Assembly: GCF_007004665.1 (NCBI RefSeq)
Contig: NZ_ML660070.1
Span: 1-49,364 of the forward strand
Direction: 5' to 3'
DNA length: 49,364 nucleotides
Source: Denitrobaculum tricleocarpae
GTDB lineage: Bacteria; Pseudomonadota; Alphaproteobacteria; Kiloniellales; Kiloniellaceae
The notes below the pieces were generated by a model that was given only the letters and a program-made list of their open reading frames with translations, was not told the origin of the DNA and did no database searches. Below, piece after piece: positions 27,377 to 34,738 of the stretch. Position 1 is the first letter of the stretch. Each line of letters starts with the position of its first letter. A program made the translations under genes and the position numbers.

Positions 27377-27401
27377 AACGCGTCGCATCCATAAAAGTTC
27401 C
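27377..27401 (-). promoter_or_regulatory. EcfG-type promoter (GGAAC-N16-CGTT) for mscS
   Basis: On the minus strand GGAAC 27401-27397, 16-base spacer, CGTT 27380-27377. It lies back to back with the plus-strand promoter at 27412. Confidence 0.75.
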
Positions 27402-27411
27402 ATTGCGCTTT

Positions 27412-27436
27412 GGAACCTTTATCTCGTCCGCGCGTT
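27412..27436 (+). promoter_or_regulatory. EcfG-type promoter (GGAAC-N16-CGTT)
   Basis: GGAAC 27412-27416, 16-base spacer, CGTT 27433-27436, 55 bases before the ATG at 27491. Confidence 0.8.
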
Positions 27437-27490
27437 GTGCAGAGGCGGCAAAAGGCGCCGAACAGTTTTTTTTAATGAGGAGAAGTTCCC

Positions 27491-27688
27491 ATGGGAATCG
27501 AAGTTGGCGGCATTTTAGGTATCATCATTCTGGCCTTGGATATCTGGGCGATTATCAACATCTTCGGGTCCGGCGCGTCGACGGGTTCTAAGGTCCTCTG
27601 GATATTGCTTGTCCTGCTGCTGCCGGTGGTTGGTCTGATTATCTGGTTTTTGGCGGGCCCCCGAGGGTCAGCGGCTGCGAAAGTCTAG
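27491..27688 (+). CDS. PLDc_N-domain small membrane protein
   Basis: 65 residues with two hydrophobic helices: IGILGIIILALDIWAIINI-like residues 6-26 and VLWILLVLLLPVVGLIIWFLAG at 36-57. The W..L...LP..G...W...G..G pattern is the phospholipase D nuclease N-terminal (PLDc_N) module, common as a stand-alone stress-induced inner membrane protein. AGGAGAAG precedes the ATG. It is driven by a perfect EcfG promoter. The function is unknown. Confidence 0.85.
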   Translation: MGIEVGGILGIIILALDIWAIINIFGSGASTGSKVLWILLVLLLPVVGLIIWFLAGPRGSAAAKV

Positions 27689-27919
27689 TGCTCCCTTCGA
27701 TGTGATCCCCGCGGCTGCGACTGTTCAAGTAGCGCAAAAGACCGATGGGTTCCGGGCGCCGAGTGTGCCGATGCCAATGCTTTTTTGAGTAAATGGCTTC
27801 TGCGCCTCGGCGCTATCGCGCTGGCACCCATTGAACCAGACGCTCCAATGCTTGCGTACCGGTTCAAGATCGGTGCGCGAAACTTCACCTCATCAAAAGC
27901 TCATTGTTCCGGGGGAGGC

Positions 27920-28888
27920 ATGCAGCTGTTATCGATTGATCCGCATAACATTCCGAAGACCGGGGACGACCGTCCCGTCGCGACCCTCTTTCGTTACGTC
28001 ATCCGCATGAGCGGAAATCATCAGGTATGGGTTTGCTTGGTTGCGGCTTGCGTGGCTCTGTTAACCATGGCGCCGCTCGAACTGCAGCGCCGTCTGGTGA
28101 ACGACGTCATTGTCGCTGGCGACATGGAGCTGCTGCTTTTACTGGGCTCTTTGTATCTCGCCGTGCTTGTCGTCCAGGGCCTGATGAAGGTGGCCCTGAG
28201 ACTTTACCAGTCATGGCTGAGCGAGAGCGCGATCCGATACAACCGGCTCCACCTATCCCGTGTCTATGAGAGACGAACGGCCGAAAACGATGAAGAGAGT
28301 GGTGGTCGTGCTGTTTCGATCATTGGCGCAGAGATCGACAGGCTGGGCGGCTTCGTCGGTGAAGGTTTTTCGCAGCCGGTCGTGAATATAGGCATACTCC
28401 TGAGCGTCGGCGGCTTTATGCTCGTTGTCGAACCCTTCATCGCCGCCGTAAGCCTCGTCTTCCTGGTTCCGCAAGTGATCCTGGTTCCCTGGTTCCAATC
28501 CTGGATCAACAGGTTGCTGGAGCGCCGCCTCGGGCTGATGCGTGATCTCAGCGACACCATCTCGGAGTTGAGCAGCGACGGGAGCGAGATCGGGGACACT
28601 CAGCTGCCAAAGCAGGTCGATGATATCTACCGAAACCGGATTAAGCTTCTTTTCGTTAAGTTCGGGACCAAGGGGATAACAAACTTTCTAAATGCCCTTG
28701 GTCCGCTGTGCGTTTTGGTCTTTGGCGGTGTCATGGTCATTCAAGGCGAGACCACGATCGGCACCATTGTCGCCTTTGTGTCGGGGTTCGATCGCCTCTC
28801 GAATCCGCTACGGGAAATGATTAGCTACTATCGTGTGGCGGCGCAGGCGAACGTGCAGCATAAGATGATCGCGAAGTGGATCACTTGA
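27920..28888 (+). CDS. ABC transporter membrane-domain protein without ATPase domain
   Basis: 322 residues from ATG 27920 (MQLLSIDPHN), preceded by GGGGAGG. The sequence fits the six-helix membrane domain of half-size ABC exporters (APLELQRRLVNDVIVAGD, IRYNRLHLSRVYERR, IGTIVAFVSGFDRLSNPLREMISYYR). It stops where the nucleotide-binding domain would normally begin, and no ATPase gene follows; a convergent gene starts 8 bases later. It may be a truncated exporter, or a stand-alone relative that works with a separate ATPase or as a non-transport sensor. No frameshifted ATPase remnant is visible downstream. Confidence 0.75.
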   Translation: MQLLSIDPHNIPKTGDDRPVATLFRYVIRMSGNHQVWVCLVAACVALLTMAPLELQRRLVNDVIVAGDMELLLLLGSLYLAVLVVQGLMKVALRLYQSWLSESAIRYNRLHLSRVYERRTAENDEESGGRAVSIIGAEIDRLGGFVGEGFSQPVVNIGILLSVGGFMLVVEPFIAAVSLVFLVPQVILVPWFQSWINRLLERRLGLMRDLSDTISELSSDGSEIGDTQLPKQVDDIYRNRIKLLFVKFGTKGITNFLNALGPLCVLVFGGVMVIQGETTIGTIVAFVSGFDRLSNPLREMISYYRVAAQANVQHKMIAKWIT

Positions 28889-28896
28889 GCCTGGTG

Positions 28897-29343
28897 TCAA
28901 GCTTCAGGTTTGGCCTGTTCCAGGCTTTCCAGCGCCTTGGCCACGTCCGTCCGCAGAGTCAGGACGACGTTGCGCAGTTCTGGGGCAGCAAGCACGCTCA
29001 AAACCACATTTGCGGTGTCATCCAGTTGCTTTTCCTTGGCTGCACAGTTTTCCAGCACCACGGCGGCTTCATCAAAGCCAACAGCGGATTTGAGTGTTAT
29101 TACCGCTGATTCGACCAGAGCTTTTTCGCCACTTGCAGAATTCGGCACGTCGTCTTGTGCAATGACGAATTCGGTGAGCTTATCCGCAGAAAAGTCTCTT
29201 CGGGCGGCATGATCCTGGCAGTCTCGACCAATGGAGGTACCCTGAAGTTTCTCCGCTGCGAGACGGTATGTACCAGCCGCCTCACGGCAAGCGGCGATCA
29301 GGTCGTTCAAACCTGCAAGCGCTTCGGTTCGTATAACACTCAT
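28897..29343 (-). CDS. DUF2383/PA2169-type four-helix bundle protein
   Basis: 148 residues, nearly all helical. LNDLIAACREAAGTYRLAAEKL at the start and a ferritin-like second half fit the PA2169-family (DUF2383) stress proteins, which are common beside GSR genes; the function is not established. No Glu-x-x-His di-iron pair is obvious. The start ATG 29343 lies 15 bases after the stop of the lipid kinase on the same strand, so the two form an operon. Confidence 0.7.
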   Translation of the reverse strand: MSVIRTEALAGLNDLIAACREAAGTYRLAAEKLQGTSIGRDCQDHAARRDFSADKLTEFVIAQDDVPNSASGEKALVESAVITLKSAVGFDEAAVVLENCAAKEKQLDDTANVVLSVLAAPELRNVVLTLRTDVAKALESLEQAKPEA

Positions 29344-29358
29344 TGCATACCCGTTTAC

Positions 29359-30246
29359 TCATTCCGACTGTTGGTTCGGTGCGAACAACGACAAAGCTTT
29401 AGGCCGAATGCTGAAGCGGGCAGGTGTGTAGCAAACCAGCTCGCCATCGACGTTGACGGATTTGGGCCTTTTTGTCGTAACGCGAACGCTCTGGGCGCGC
29501 AAGAGTTCCACTTCGCTGTGTTTGTCGAGAGTGCCGAACTTAAGCGACGGCAGGAGGCGCAACCAGCCCAGAGGGGTGAGAGGTTCGATACTGTAGACGT
29601 GCAGCCAGCCGTCATCGACCTCCGCTGCCTCGCTAATCGTCAAGCCGCCACCGTAGTGACGGCCGCTGCCCACCGCAAGCTGAACGCAGCGGCGCGTCAT
29701 CTCTCTCTCATCGTGGCTGATGCGGACCGCGAAGGGGCGATGGCTCTTGAAGGCGTCGATCCAACTGAGCGGGTAACTCAGGATACGGAGTCTTCGCTTG
29801 CGTTCGCCCCTATGGAATTTCGCCACTTCGACACTAAACCCGATGCTCGCGACGTTCAAAAAGGGGCGGTCGTTTACCAAGCCCACATCGACATGCCGTG
29901 TCTGCCCCCGGGCGATAATGCTAACGGCCTGAGTCAGGTCCTGGGGAATTCCGAGTGATCTGGCGAAGTCGTTTGCCGTGCCCATCGGCAGAACACCCAG
30001 TGGGAGCTTTGCGCTCAGAACCGCGTCCAGAGATCCACTCAGGCTGCCGTCGCCGCCTCCGACAATGATCATATCGACGCCGTCAGACTCCGCCGAAATA
30101 ACATCAGACAGTCTTTGCGGATCTTCCGGAAAGAAGCTTTTCGTTTCAATTCCGGCACGATGCAATTCTTCGTCGATCCCGTTAGATCCTGCTTCTGCGC
30201 TGCCACTGTGGGGGTTTATGACCAAGAGTGCTTGTTTTCGTCTCAA
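29359..30246 (-). CDS. diacylglycerol/lipid kinase family protein (YegS/BmrU-like)
   Basis: 295 residues. LLVINPHSGSAE is the nucleotide-loop start of the DAGK catalytic domain. IIVGGGDGSLSGSLDAV holds the GGDG motif, and GVLPMGTANDFARSLGIP the substrate-side motif. A C-terminal segment SVNVDGELV completes the family pattern. It phosphorylates diacylglycerol or a related lipid at the inner membrane. The start is apparently TTG 30246, with AAGGA 11 bases upstream. No perfect EcfG promoter was found in front. It forms an operon with the DUF2383 gene. Confidence 0.9.
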   Translation of the reverse strand: MRRKQALLVINPHSGSAEAGSNGIDEELHRAGIETKSFFPEDPQRLSDVISAESDGVDMIIVGGGDGSLSGSLDAVLSAKLPLGVLPMGTANDFARSLGIPQDLTQAVSIIARGQTRHVDVGLVNDRPFLNVASIGFSVEVAKFHRGERKRRLRILSYPLSWIDAFKSHRPFAVRISHDEREMTRRCVQLAVGSGRHYGGGLTISEAAEVDDGWLHVYSIEPLTPLGWLRLLPSLKFGTLDKHSEVELLRAQSVRVTTKRPKSVNVDGELVCYTPARFSIRPKALSLFAPNQQSE

Positions 30247-30642
30247 CGCAGATCAATCCTTCTGATTCGTTTTCAATTCCCACTCAGTCTTGCAGTGTCT
30301 CGGGTGTCTCGTCGACGGCAACTGTTGCGCCTGATGTTCCTCGAGTTCCAATAAAATTCTTTTACCCGGTTTCCGCAAGCTCACGCAAAGGCGAGGGAGT
30401 TTCAGCGACTGCTCTGGGAGCCAGGGGCTATACGGATACTGAGAATATCAAGCGCAGCGGCTGTGTGTTCGAACTTCGCGTCAAACACTACGGTGACGAG
30501 CGGAGGTTGCGTGTCGACGCCAAAGCGGGTCGTGCGATGGTAGACAGGTGTACCTTTCGCCCTTGGATAGCCAACTGATATTAGTCTTGAAAACCAGTGG
30601 GTCTGGATCGCTGAGTGCTCAAGAATTCCAAAAATCTGTTTT
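30247..30642. other. intergenic with a possible gene remnant
   Basis: No intact gene. A PepSY-like fragment may lie at 30396-30578, and the EcfG promoter of the ferritin-like gene follows. Confidence 0.4.
30396..30578 (+). pseudogene. PepSY/YpeB-like C-terminal fragment (possible remnant)
   Basis: An open frame reads ALGARGYTDTENIKRSGCVF, then ELRVKHYGDERRLRVDAKAGRAM. This matches the pattern of short periplasmic PepSY-like proteins (L-ARGYT-I--V-R....Y-A.A...G..V.L.VD..TG.V). The N-terminal signal peptide and first strand expected of such proteins are not found upstream in any frame, so it is probably the tail of a decayed gene. Chance similarity cannot be excluded. Confidence 0.35.
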
Positions 30643-30667
30643 GGAACCAGTTGACGTTTTACGCGTT
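30643..30667 (+). promoter_or_regulatory. EcfG-type promoter (GGAAC-N16-CGTT)
   Basis: GGAAC 30643-30647, 16-base spacer, CGTT 30664-30667, 51 bases before ATG 30718. Confidence 0.8.
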
Positions 30668-30717
30668 GGCCATGCGCATTTCAATCTCTGACCAAACACT
30701 ATTCCGGGAGAAATTTC

Positions 30718-31011
30718 ATGGGTGATTCGAGCGGATCTCTTCATGCGCCTCGTGAACGATTGTCGAAGGAGACGATGCATATGCACCACGCAATCGTCTC
30801 GTTGATGGAAGAGCTTGAAGCGATCGACTGGTACCGTCAGCGCGCAGACGATTGTGAAGATGAGGCGCTGAAGAAGATCTTGTTGCACAACATGCGTGAA
30901 GAGATGGAGCACGCTGCTATGGTTCTGGAGTGGTTAAGGCGCAACAACAGCGATTTCGATGGCTACCTGAAGGAGTTTTTGTTCAAGGATGGCCAGATAG
31001 CAGACCACTAG
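30718..31011 (+). CDS. encapsulated-ferritin-like protein (EncFtn family)
   Basis: 97 residues forming a two-helix half-ferritin. MEELEAIDWY (30-39) and REEMEHAAMVLEWLRR (60-75) match the EncFtn family. The iron ligands Glu32, Glu62 and His65 of the Rhodospirillum rubrum protein fall at the same positions, and Trp38/Tyr39 are kept. EncFtn proteins oxidise iron inside encapsulin shells. No encapsulin gene is in this window, and the C-terminus (FLFKDGQIADH) shows no clear encapsulin-targeting peptide. A free-standing role or an unlinked shell is implied. It is expressed alone from a perfect EcfG promoter, with a terminator at 31065. Confidence 0.85.
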   Translation: MGDSSGSLHAPRERLSKETMHMHHAIVSLMEELEAIDWYRQRADDCEDEALKKILLHNMREEMEHAAMVLEWLRRNNSDFDGYLKEFLFKDGQIADH

Positions 31012-31064
31012 AGCATCGCTTGGTCATCTCAGCGACCTAAGCGCATTGTGCACAGCTGCAGCGA

Positions 31065-31104
31065 AGCCAGCAGGCAGCCCCACCGGCAGCTTGCTGGCTT
31101 TTTT
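31065..31104 (+). terminator. rho-independent terminator after the EncFtn gene
   Basis: AGCCAGCA (31065-31072) pairs with TGCTGGCT (31092-31099), with inner G-C pairing, then a T run. Confidence 0.8.
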
Positions 31105-31178
31105 GCGTCTCACTCAGGATGTGCATGGCCCGCGGTTAAGTGAATTCAAAGGCTGGAAAACAAATCGAGGCGACTTCC

Positions 31179-31203
31179 GGAACCATTTCGCTTTGTGAAG
31201 GTT
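31179..31203 (+). promoter_or_regulatory. EcfG-type promoter (GGAAC-N16-GGTT)
   Basis: GGAAC 31179-31183, 16-base spacer, GGTT 31200-31203, 37 bases before the five-gene operon that begins at 31241. Confidence 0.75.
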
Positions 31204-31240
31204 CTTCAAATGACTTTCGCTGAACAAGCAGGAGACGAAT

Positions 31241-31783
31241 ATGCGCCAAGAGACAACAACTGCCCGCGATGTAAAGCAAGCTGCGCGTGAAGCGGCGGCT
31301 CAGGTGAGCGGGGAAGTGCAGAAAGGAGCTCAGCGGATTCTCTCGGAGGTCAAGGGTGCAGGTGCCGACTTCGCCGAGGACCGCAAAAACGATGCCACCG
31401 ATTACCTCGATGACGTCATCGGTGCTGCGAAGCAAGGCACCGCTGAGCTGGACAAAAAGGGACACGCGCGAACGGCCGCCTTCGTAAACGAGACGCTGGA
31501 CAGGTGCGGCGCCGCCACAGCTCATCTGAAACGCACCTCTCCACCGGATCTCTGGCAGGAGGTAAACGATTTCGCTCAAGAGCGTCCGATTGCACTCTTT
31601 GGTGCTGCCTTCCTCTTGGGTTTCGGCGCTACTCGCTTCCTGAAGAGTTCTCAAGGCGGCCGTGCCCATCGACATTCAGATAAAAGGAGTGCGTCCCTGA
31701 ATGCGGACCCAGATCGGAGGACATCTGAACAGTCTGCGTCAGGCGGGCATTCCGGCAGCACCGGCAGTGAGGCTGCTGAATGA
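31241..31783 (+). CDS. YqjD/DUF883-like membrane-anchored helical protein
   Basis: 180 residues. The N-terminal 120 form an amphipathic, Ala/Lys/Glu-rich helix (RDVKQAAREAAAQVSGEVQKGA). A single hydrophobic anchor (RPIALFGAAFLLGFGATRFL, about 126-145) is followed by a Ser/Gly-rich tail. This layout matches YqjD/ElaB-type stationary-phase proteins that bind ribosomes at the membrane, and DUF883-like envelope proteins; assignment is by pattern only. It overlaps the next gene by four bases (ATGA) and heads a tight operon with a holin-like, a DUF3618 and a YihY protein. Confidence 0.7.
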   Translation: MRQETTTARDVKQAAREAAAQVSGEVQKGAQRILSEVKGAGADFAEDRKNDATDYLDDVIGAAKQGTAELDKKGHARTAAFVNETLDRCGAATAHLKRTSPPDLWQEVNDFAQERPIALFGAAFLLGFGATRFLKSSQGGRAHRHSDKRSASLNADPDRRTSEQSASGGHSGSTGSEAAE

Positions 31784-32166
31784 GCAATCAGGATCTAAGC
31801 ATAAAGTCGCTGCTATCCGGCCTGGTTGACCAGATCAGTCAACTCGTTCGGCAGGAATTGCGGCTGGCGCAGGCAGAGGTCTCCCAGAAAATCGCGCAGG
31901 CACAAGCCGGAGGTCTTGCGGTTTTTGCGGGGATGCTACTCGCTTTCTGCGCCCTACTGATCCTGCTTCAGGCACTTGTACTGGCGCTATCCAACATCAT
32001 GCCGCCGACAGTGGCCGCGATCCTGGTGAGCCTAACGACAGCCGCAGTTGCGTTTGCCTTAATCAAGCAGGGGCAACGCAAACTCAAAGTCACCAACCTT
32101 GTTCCCGAGCGCACGATCGCTGCCGTGCGCCGGGACAAAGAACTGGTAATGGAGAAAACGAAATGA
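31780..32166 (+). CDS. YqjE/phage-holin-superfamily membrane protein
   Basis: 128 residues. An amphipathic start SIKSLLSGLVDQISQLVRQELRLAQAE is followed by two hydrophobic helices at about 47-70 and 77-98. This is the signature of the Actinobacteriophage holin-superfamily / YqjE proteins (PF07332-type), which usually travel with YqjD- and DUF3618-type genes. It overlaps its neighbours by four bases on both sides, so translation is coupled. It probably shapes or supports the inner membrane under stress; a lytic role is unlikely given the context. Confidence 0.85.
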   Translation: MSNQDLSIKSLLSGLVDQISQLVRQELRLAQAEVSQKIAQAQAGGLAVFAGMLLAFCALLILLQALVLALSNIMPPTVAAILVSLTTAAVAFALIKQGQRKLKVTNLVPERTIAAVRRDKELVMEKTK

Positions 32167-33122
32167 CCACTCATAAACAGACCCCAGATCAGATCGAACG
32201 CGAGATCGAGGATACCCGCTCGAAAATCGATCAAAACCTTGATGCTTTGCAGAACAAGGTGTCGCCGGGTGAGTTGATTGACGAGGCCGTGGGCTACGTT
32301 AGAGAGTCTGGCGGGGATATCGCGGAAGGAATCACTCGGACAATCCGGGAAAATCCGATTCCTGCGACACTGATCGGCGCCGGCATCGGTCTGTTTCTGC
32401 TGTCGAGGGCGTCGAACGCGTCCCGCAACGCAGCGGAGAGTGTGAGCTCTTCCGGTGCAAAAAGCGCAGACCGTTCGGATCATGAGACTTCGCTGCCCGG
32501 ACGCGCATCCGACATGCGTGACCGTGTCGTGGACTCGGCCTCAGCCGCGGCGGAAAGCCTCGATGAGAAGACATCGGAGATTGCTGACACTGCAAAAACA
32601 AAGATCACTGCGGTACGGGATCGCACGGTCGATTATGTTGACCGCAGCCGGGACAAAGCCCGCGAGGTAGCTTCGGCATCCGGGCGCTTTGCCGGTGAGC
32701 ATCCCTTCGTACTCGCCGCACTCGGCCTGGCCGCCGGCGCAGGCGTTGCAGCGCTGGTGCGCTCAAGCAACAAGGAGAACGAACTTCTTGGCGGGAAGAG
32801 CGATCGGGTCAAGGAAATCGTGAAGGAATCCGCCAAAGAACAGAGTGAAAAGGTCAAGCTTGCCGCAGAAGCGGCAGCCCGCCGTGCAAAGGAAGAGGCG
32901 GTAGAGCGGGGCTTTACCGAGAAACAGGCAAAGGAGAAGGCCAACGACCTTCTTCAGGAAGGGCGCGAAATTGCCGGCGCTGCTGGTTCCGCGGCGACAA
33001 GCCAATACCTGGATGAGCAGGAGACAGCGCAGTCGAAGAGCAAGAAGTCAAAGGCTTCCTCAGGCGCTGCTGCGAAAAAGACGACGTCGTCACGCCAGCG
33101 TGCGCGCTCCAGCGCCGGTTAA
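32163..33122 (+). CDS. DUF3618 protein (nutrient-deprivation-induced type)
   Basis: 319 residues. The N-terminus TPDQIEREIEDTRSKIDQNLDALQNKVSPG is the DUF3618 motif. A short hydrophobic segment follows (PATLIGAGIGLFLLS), then a long Ala/Lys/Glu-rich helical region with a second hydrophobic stretch (PFVLAALGLAAGAGVAALV) and a basic Lys/Ser-rich tail. The C-terminal helices resemble LEA-like or apolipoprotein-like repeats. Homologues in Rhizobium are annotated as nutrient deprivation-induced proteins. It is coupled to the upstream gene by ATGA overlap. The tail reads through the start region of the YihY frame. Confidence 0.8.
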   Translation: MTTHKQTPDQIEREIEDTRSKIDQNLDALQNKVSPGELIDEAVGYVRESGGDIAEGITRTIRENPIPATLIGAGIGLFLLSRASNASRNAAESVSSSGAKSADRSDHETSLPGRASDMRDRVVDSASAAAESLDEKTSEIADTAKTKITAVRDRTVDYVDRSRDKAREVASASGRFAGEHPFVLAALGLAAGAGVAALVRSSNKENELLGGKSDRVKEIVKESAKEQSEKVKLAAEAAARRAKEEAVERGFTEKQAKEKANDLLQEGREIAGAAGSAATSQYLDEQETAQSKSKKSKASSGAAAKKTTSSRQRARSSAG

Positions 33123-33126
33123 GACC

Positions 33127-34098
33127 GTGCCGGATGATTCCGTCTCTGAACCTGTCGCCAGCCCGCTTGGATTTTCCGTAAGGGGTTGGTGGCAGGCTCT
33201 GCTCAGGGTCCGGCGTTCAATGCTGGAGGATCATCTGCTGTTAGTCGCCGCGGCTGTTGCGTTCTACGGTTTTCTTGCGATTTTCCCGGCGCTTTTCGCA
33301 TTTGTGACGCTGTACGGGCTCGTTGCAGATCCGGGGCAGGTGGAGCCGCAATTGCGCCCCCTGCGTGACTTTATTCCGGTCGAAGCCTACTCGATCCTGG
33401 CTGATCAACTCGAAAAGATCACGTCGACGACGGACACGAAGCTCAGTGTGGGGCTCCTTTTCGGCTTCTTAGCGGCATTGTGGAGCGAGACCAACGGCAG
33501 CAAAGCGCTGATGACAGCCATGAACATTGCCTACAGTGAACAGGAGGCGCGCGGATTTGTGCGGCAGAACATCGTTGCCGCGCTTTTTACGGTCGGCGCT
33601 ATCTTTATGGCGATCTTCTCATTGGCCGCCTTGGCCTTTGTGCCCGGCATGGTTTCAATCATGGATGCAGGGCCGCTGTTTGAAGCGGGGTTGATGTGGT
33701 TACGATGGGTTATCCTGACCTGTATTGTCATGCTGACCCTGGGTCTCTTATACCGCTACGGTCCGAATCGGCGCGAGGCGCGTTTCCAATGGATCACGCC
33801 AGGTGCCGTTCTTGCCACAGGTCTATGGATGCTCGGATCGGTAGGCTTCTCCTTCTATGCCGCCAATTTCGGCAGCTACAATGAGACGTTCGGCTCACTT
33901 GGCGCTGTCGTTGTCCTGCTTATCTGGTTCTATTTAACCTCCTCCGTCATTTGCCTGGGAGCACGGCTCAACGCGGAGCTTGAGCTGCAGACCAGCCGCG
34001 ATTCAACCATCGGGCCGGTGCAACCAAAAGGTTCGCGCGGCGCCTATGTCGCGGACAACGTTGCGTCGGCGCCGGCAGCCGGGGCTTCGGGCAGGTAA
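33127..34098 (+). CDS. YihY/BrkB-family inner membrane protein
   Basis: 323 residues from GTG 33127, four bases after the previous stop; the open frame extends upstream within DUF3618 but has no similarity there. HLLLVAAAVAFYGFLAIFPALFAFVTLYGLVADP is the YihY/BrkB signature, followed by five more hydrophobic helices and GAVVVLLIWFYLTSSVICLGARLNAEL near the end. The family was once called ribonuclease BN but is a membrane protein of uncertain function. It is the fourth gene of the EcfG-driven operon. The ribosome site is weak, in keeping with coupling. Confidence 0.9.
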   Translation: MPDDSVSEPVASPLGFSVRGWWQALLRVRRSMLEDHLLLVAAAVAFYGFLAIFPALFAFVTLYGLVADPGQVEPQLRPLRDFIPVEAYSILADQLEKITSTTDTKLSVGLLFGFLAALWSETNGSKALMTAMNIAYSEQEARGFVRQNIVAALFTVGAIFMAIFSLAALAFVPGMVSIMDAGPLFEAGLMWLRWVILTCIVMLTLGLLYRYGPNRREARFQWITPGAVLATGLWMLGSVGFSFYAANFGSYNETFGSLGAVVVLLIWFYLTSSVICLGARLNAELELQTSRDSTIGPVQPKGSRGAYVADNVASAPAAGASGR

Positions 34099-34107
34099 TT
34101 GGGTAAA

Positions 34108-34182
34108 ATGTACAATCTCTTTTACGTCATTGGCGCTGTCGTCATCGTTCTGGCAATTCTCGGTTTTCTTGGAGTCACGTGA
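34108..34182 (+). CDS. 24-residue single-helix membrane microprotein, copy 2
   Basis: ATG 34108, nine bases after the YihY stop, opens a 24-residue frame MYNLFYVIGAVVIVLAILGF then LGVT. Length, the Tyr-x-x-Gly start and the FLG end match the peptide at 19760-19834. The codons are ordinary and it follows GGGTAAA. It is the last gene of the EcfG operon. Two homologues, each in a GSR transcription unit and each next to a multi-helix membrane protein, argue that these are real genes. Confidence 0.65.
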   Translation: MYNLFYVIGAVVIVLAILGFLGVT

Positions 34183-34217
34183 GTTTCAGCCAAGGCAGGG
34201 TATCTTTCAGAAAAGCA

Positions 34218-34242
34218 GGAACTTTTTTGTTTGTTCTCCGTT
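34218..34242 (+). promoter_or_regulatory. EcfG-type promoter (GGAAC-N16-CGTT)
   Basis: GGAAC 34218-34222, 16-base spacer, CGTT 34239-34242, 82 bases before the small gene at 34324. Confidence 0.75.
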
Positions 34243-34323
34243 TACCAAACAGGCGCTGCGACTCGGCACTGAAGAAGGCTGAGGGCTGAGCCGGAGAAGC
34301 AATACGTACGACGAGACTGCGCG

Positions 34324-34497
34324 ATGAGTGATGTCAGCCCCTACCTCAATCAGAAACTCCGCAGTTACGACGAGGCGCTAAAGGATCTCTCAAGGGGTTC
34401 TACGCCACAGCAGAATACGCTTGCCTGCGAGCAGATCGGCAATACCTCGACTCCTCTGGAGATGCAGCGGGAAGTCACGGTGAAATCGCCGCGGTGA
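34324..34497 (+). CDS. 57-residue hypothetical protein
   Basis: ATG 34324 opens a 57-residue hydrophilic frame, MSDVSPYLNQKLRSYDEALK and on, with two helix-like parts and a single Cys. No family is recognised. It is supported by a perfect EcfG-type promoter 82 bases upstream and by lying in the expected direction. The end (EMQREVTVKSPR) may be a frameshift product, since the following 240 bases are non-coding. Ribosome site is weak (GACGAGACTGCGCG). Confidence 0.4.
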   Translation: MSDVSPYLNQKLRSYDEALKDLSRGSTPQQNTLACEQIGNTSTPLEMQREVTVKSPR

Positions 34498-34738
34498 TAT
34501 CACATCTCGCAGCAACTCTAGGTGCTTTCGTTATATTCAAGGTCACCGCGTTGCCTATGAAACCCTCACAATCCTAGGCTTGCCACGCGACCGGCTGGCG
34601 CAAATCACCCCAAGTTTATCCCAAGTTGTACAGACGTCGCATCCATGGCAGAATCGCATTTGACTTCTCGCCAGGCAGCTGATTGTTCGTGAGTTTGCGG
34701 TTCACGGTCACTGCTTTCACATGCTGGGGATACTGCTG

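Noticed and set aside
30340-30365. Minus-strand GGAAC boxes upstream of the lipid kinase gene
   Set aside because: No NGTT box occurs at 16-17 bases from either box.
32971-33126. Upstream extension of the YihY frame into the DUF3618 gene
   Set aside because: The extension is Arg-rich and is a shadow of the DUF3618 coding sequence. GTG 33127 fits coupled translation.
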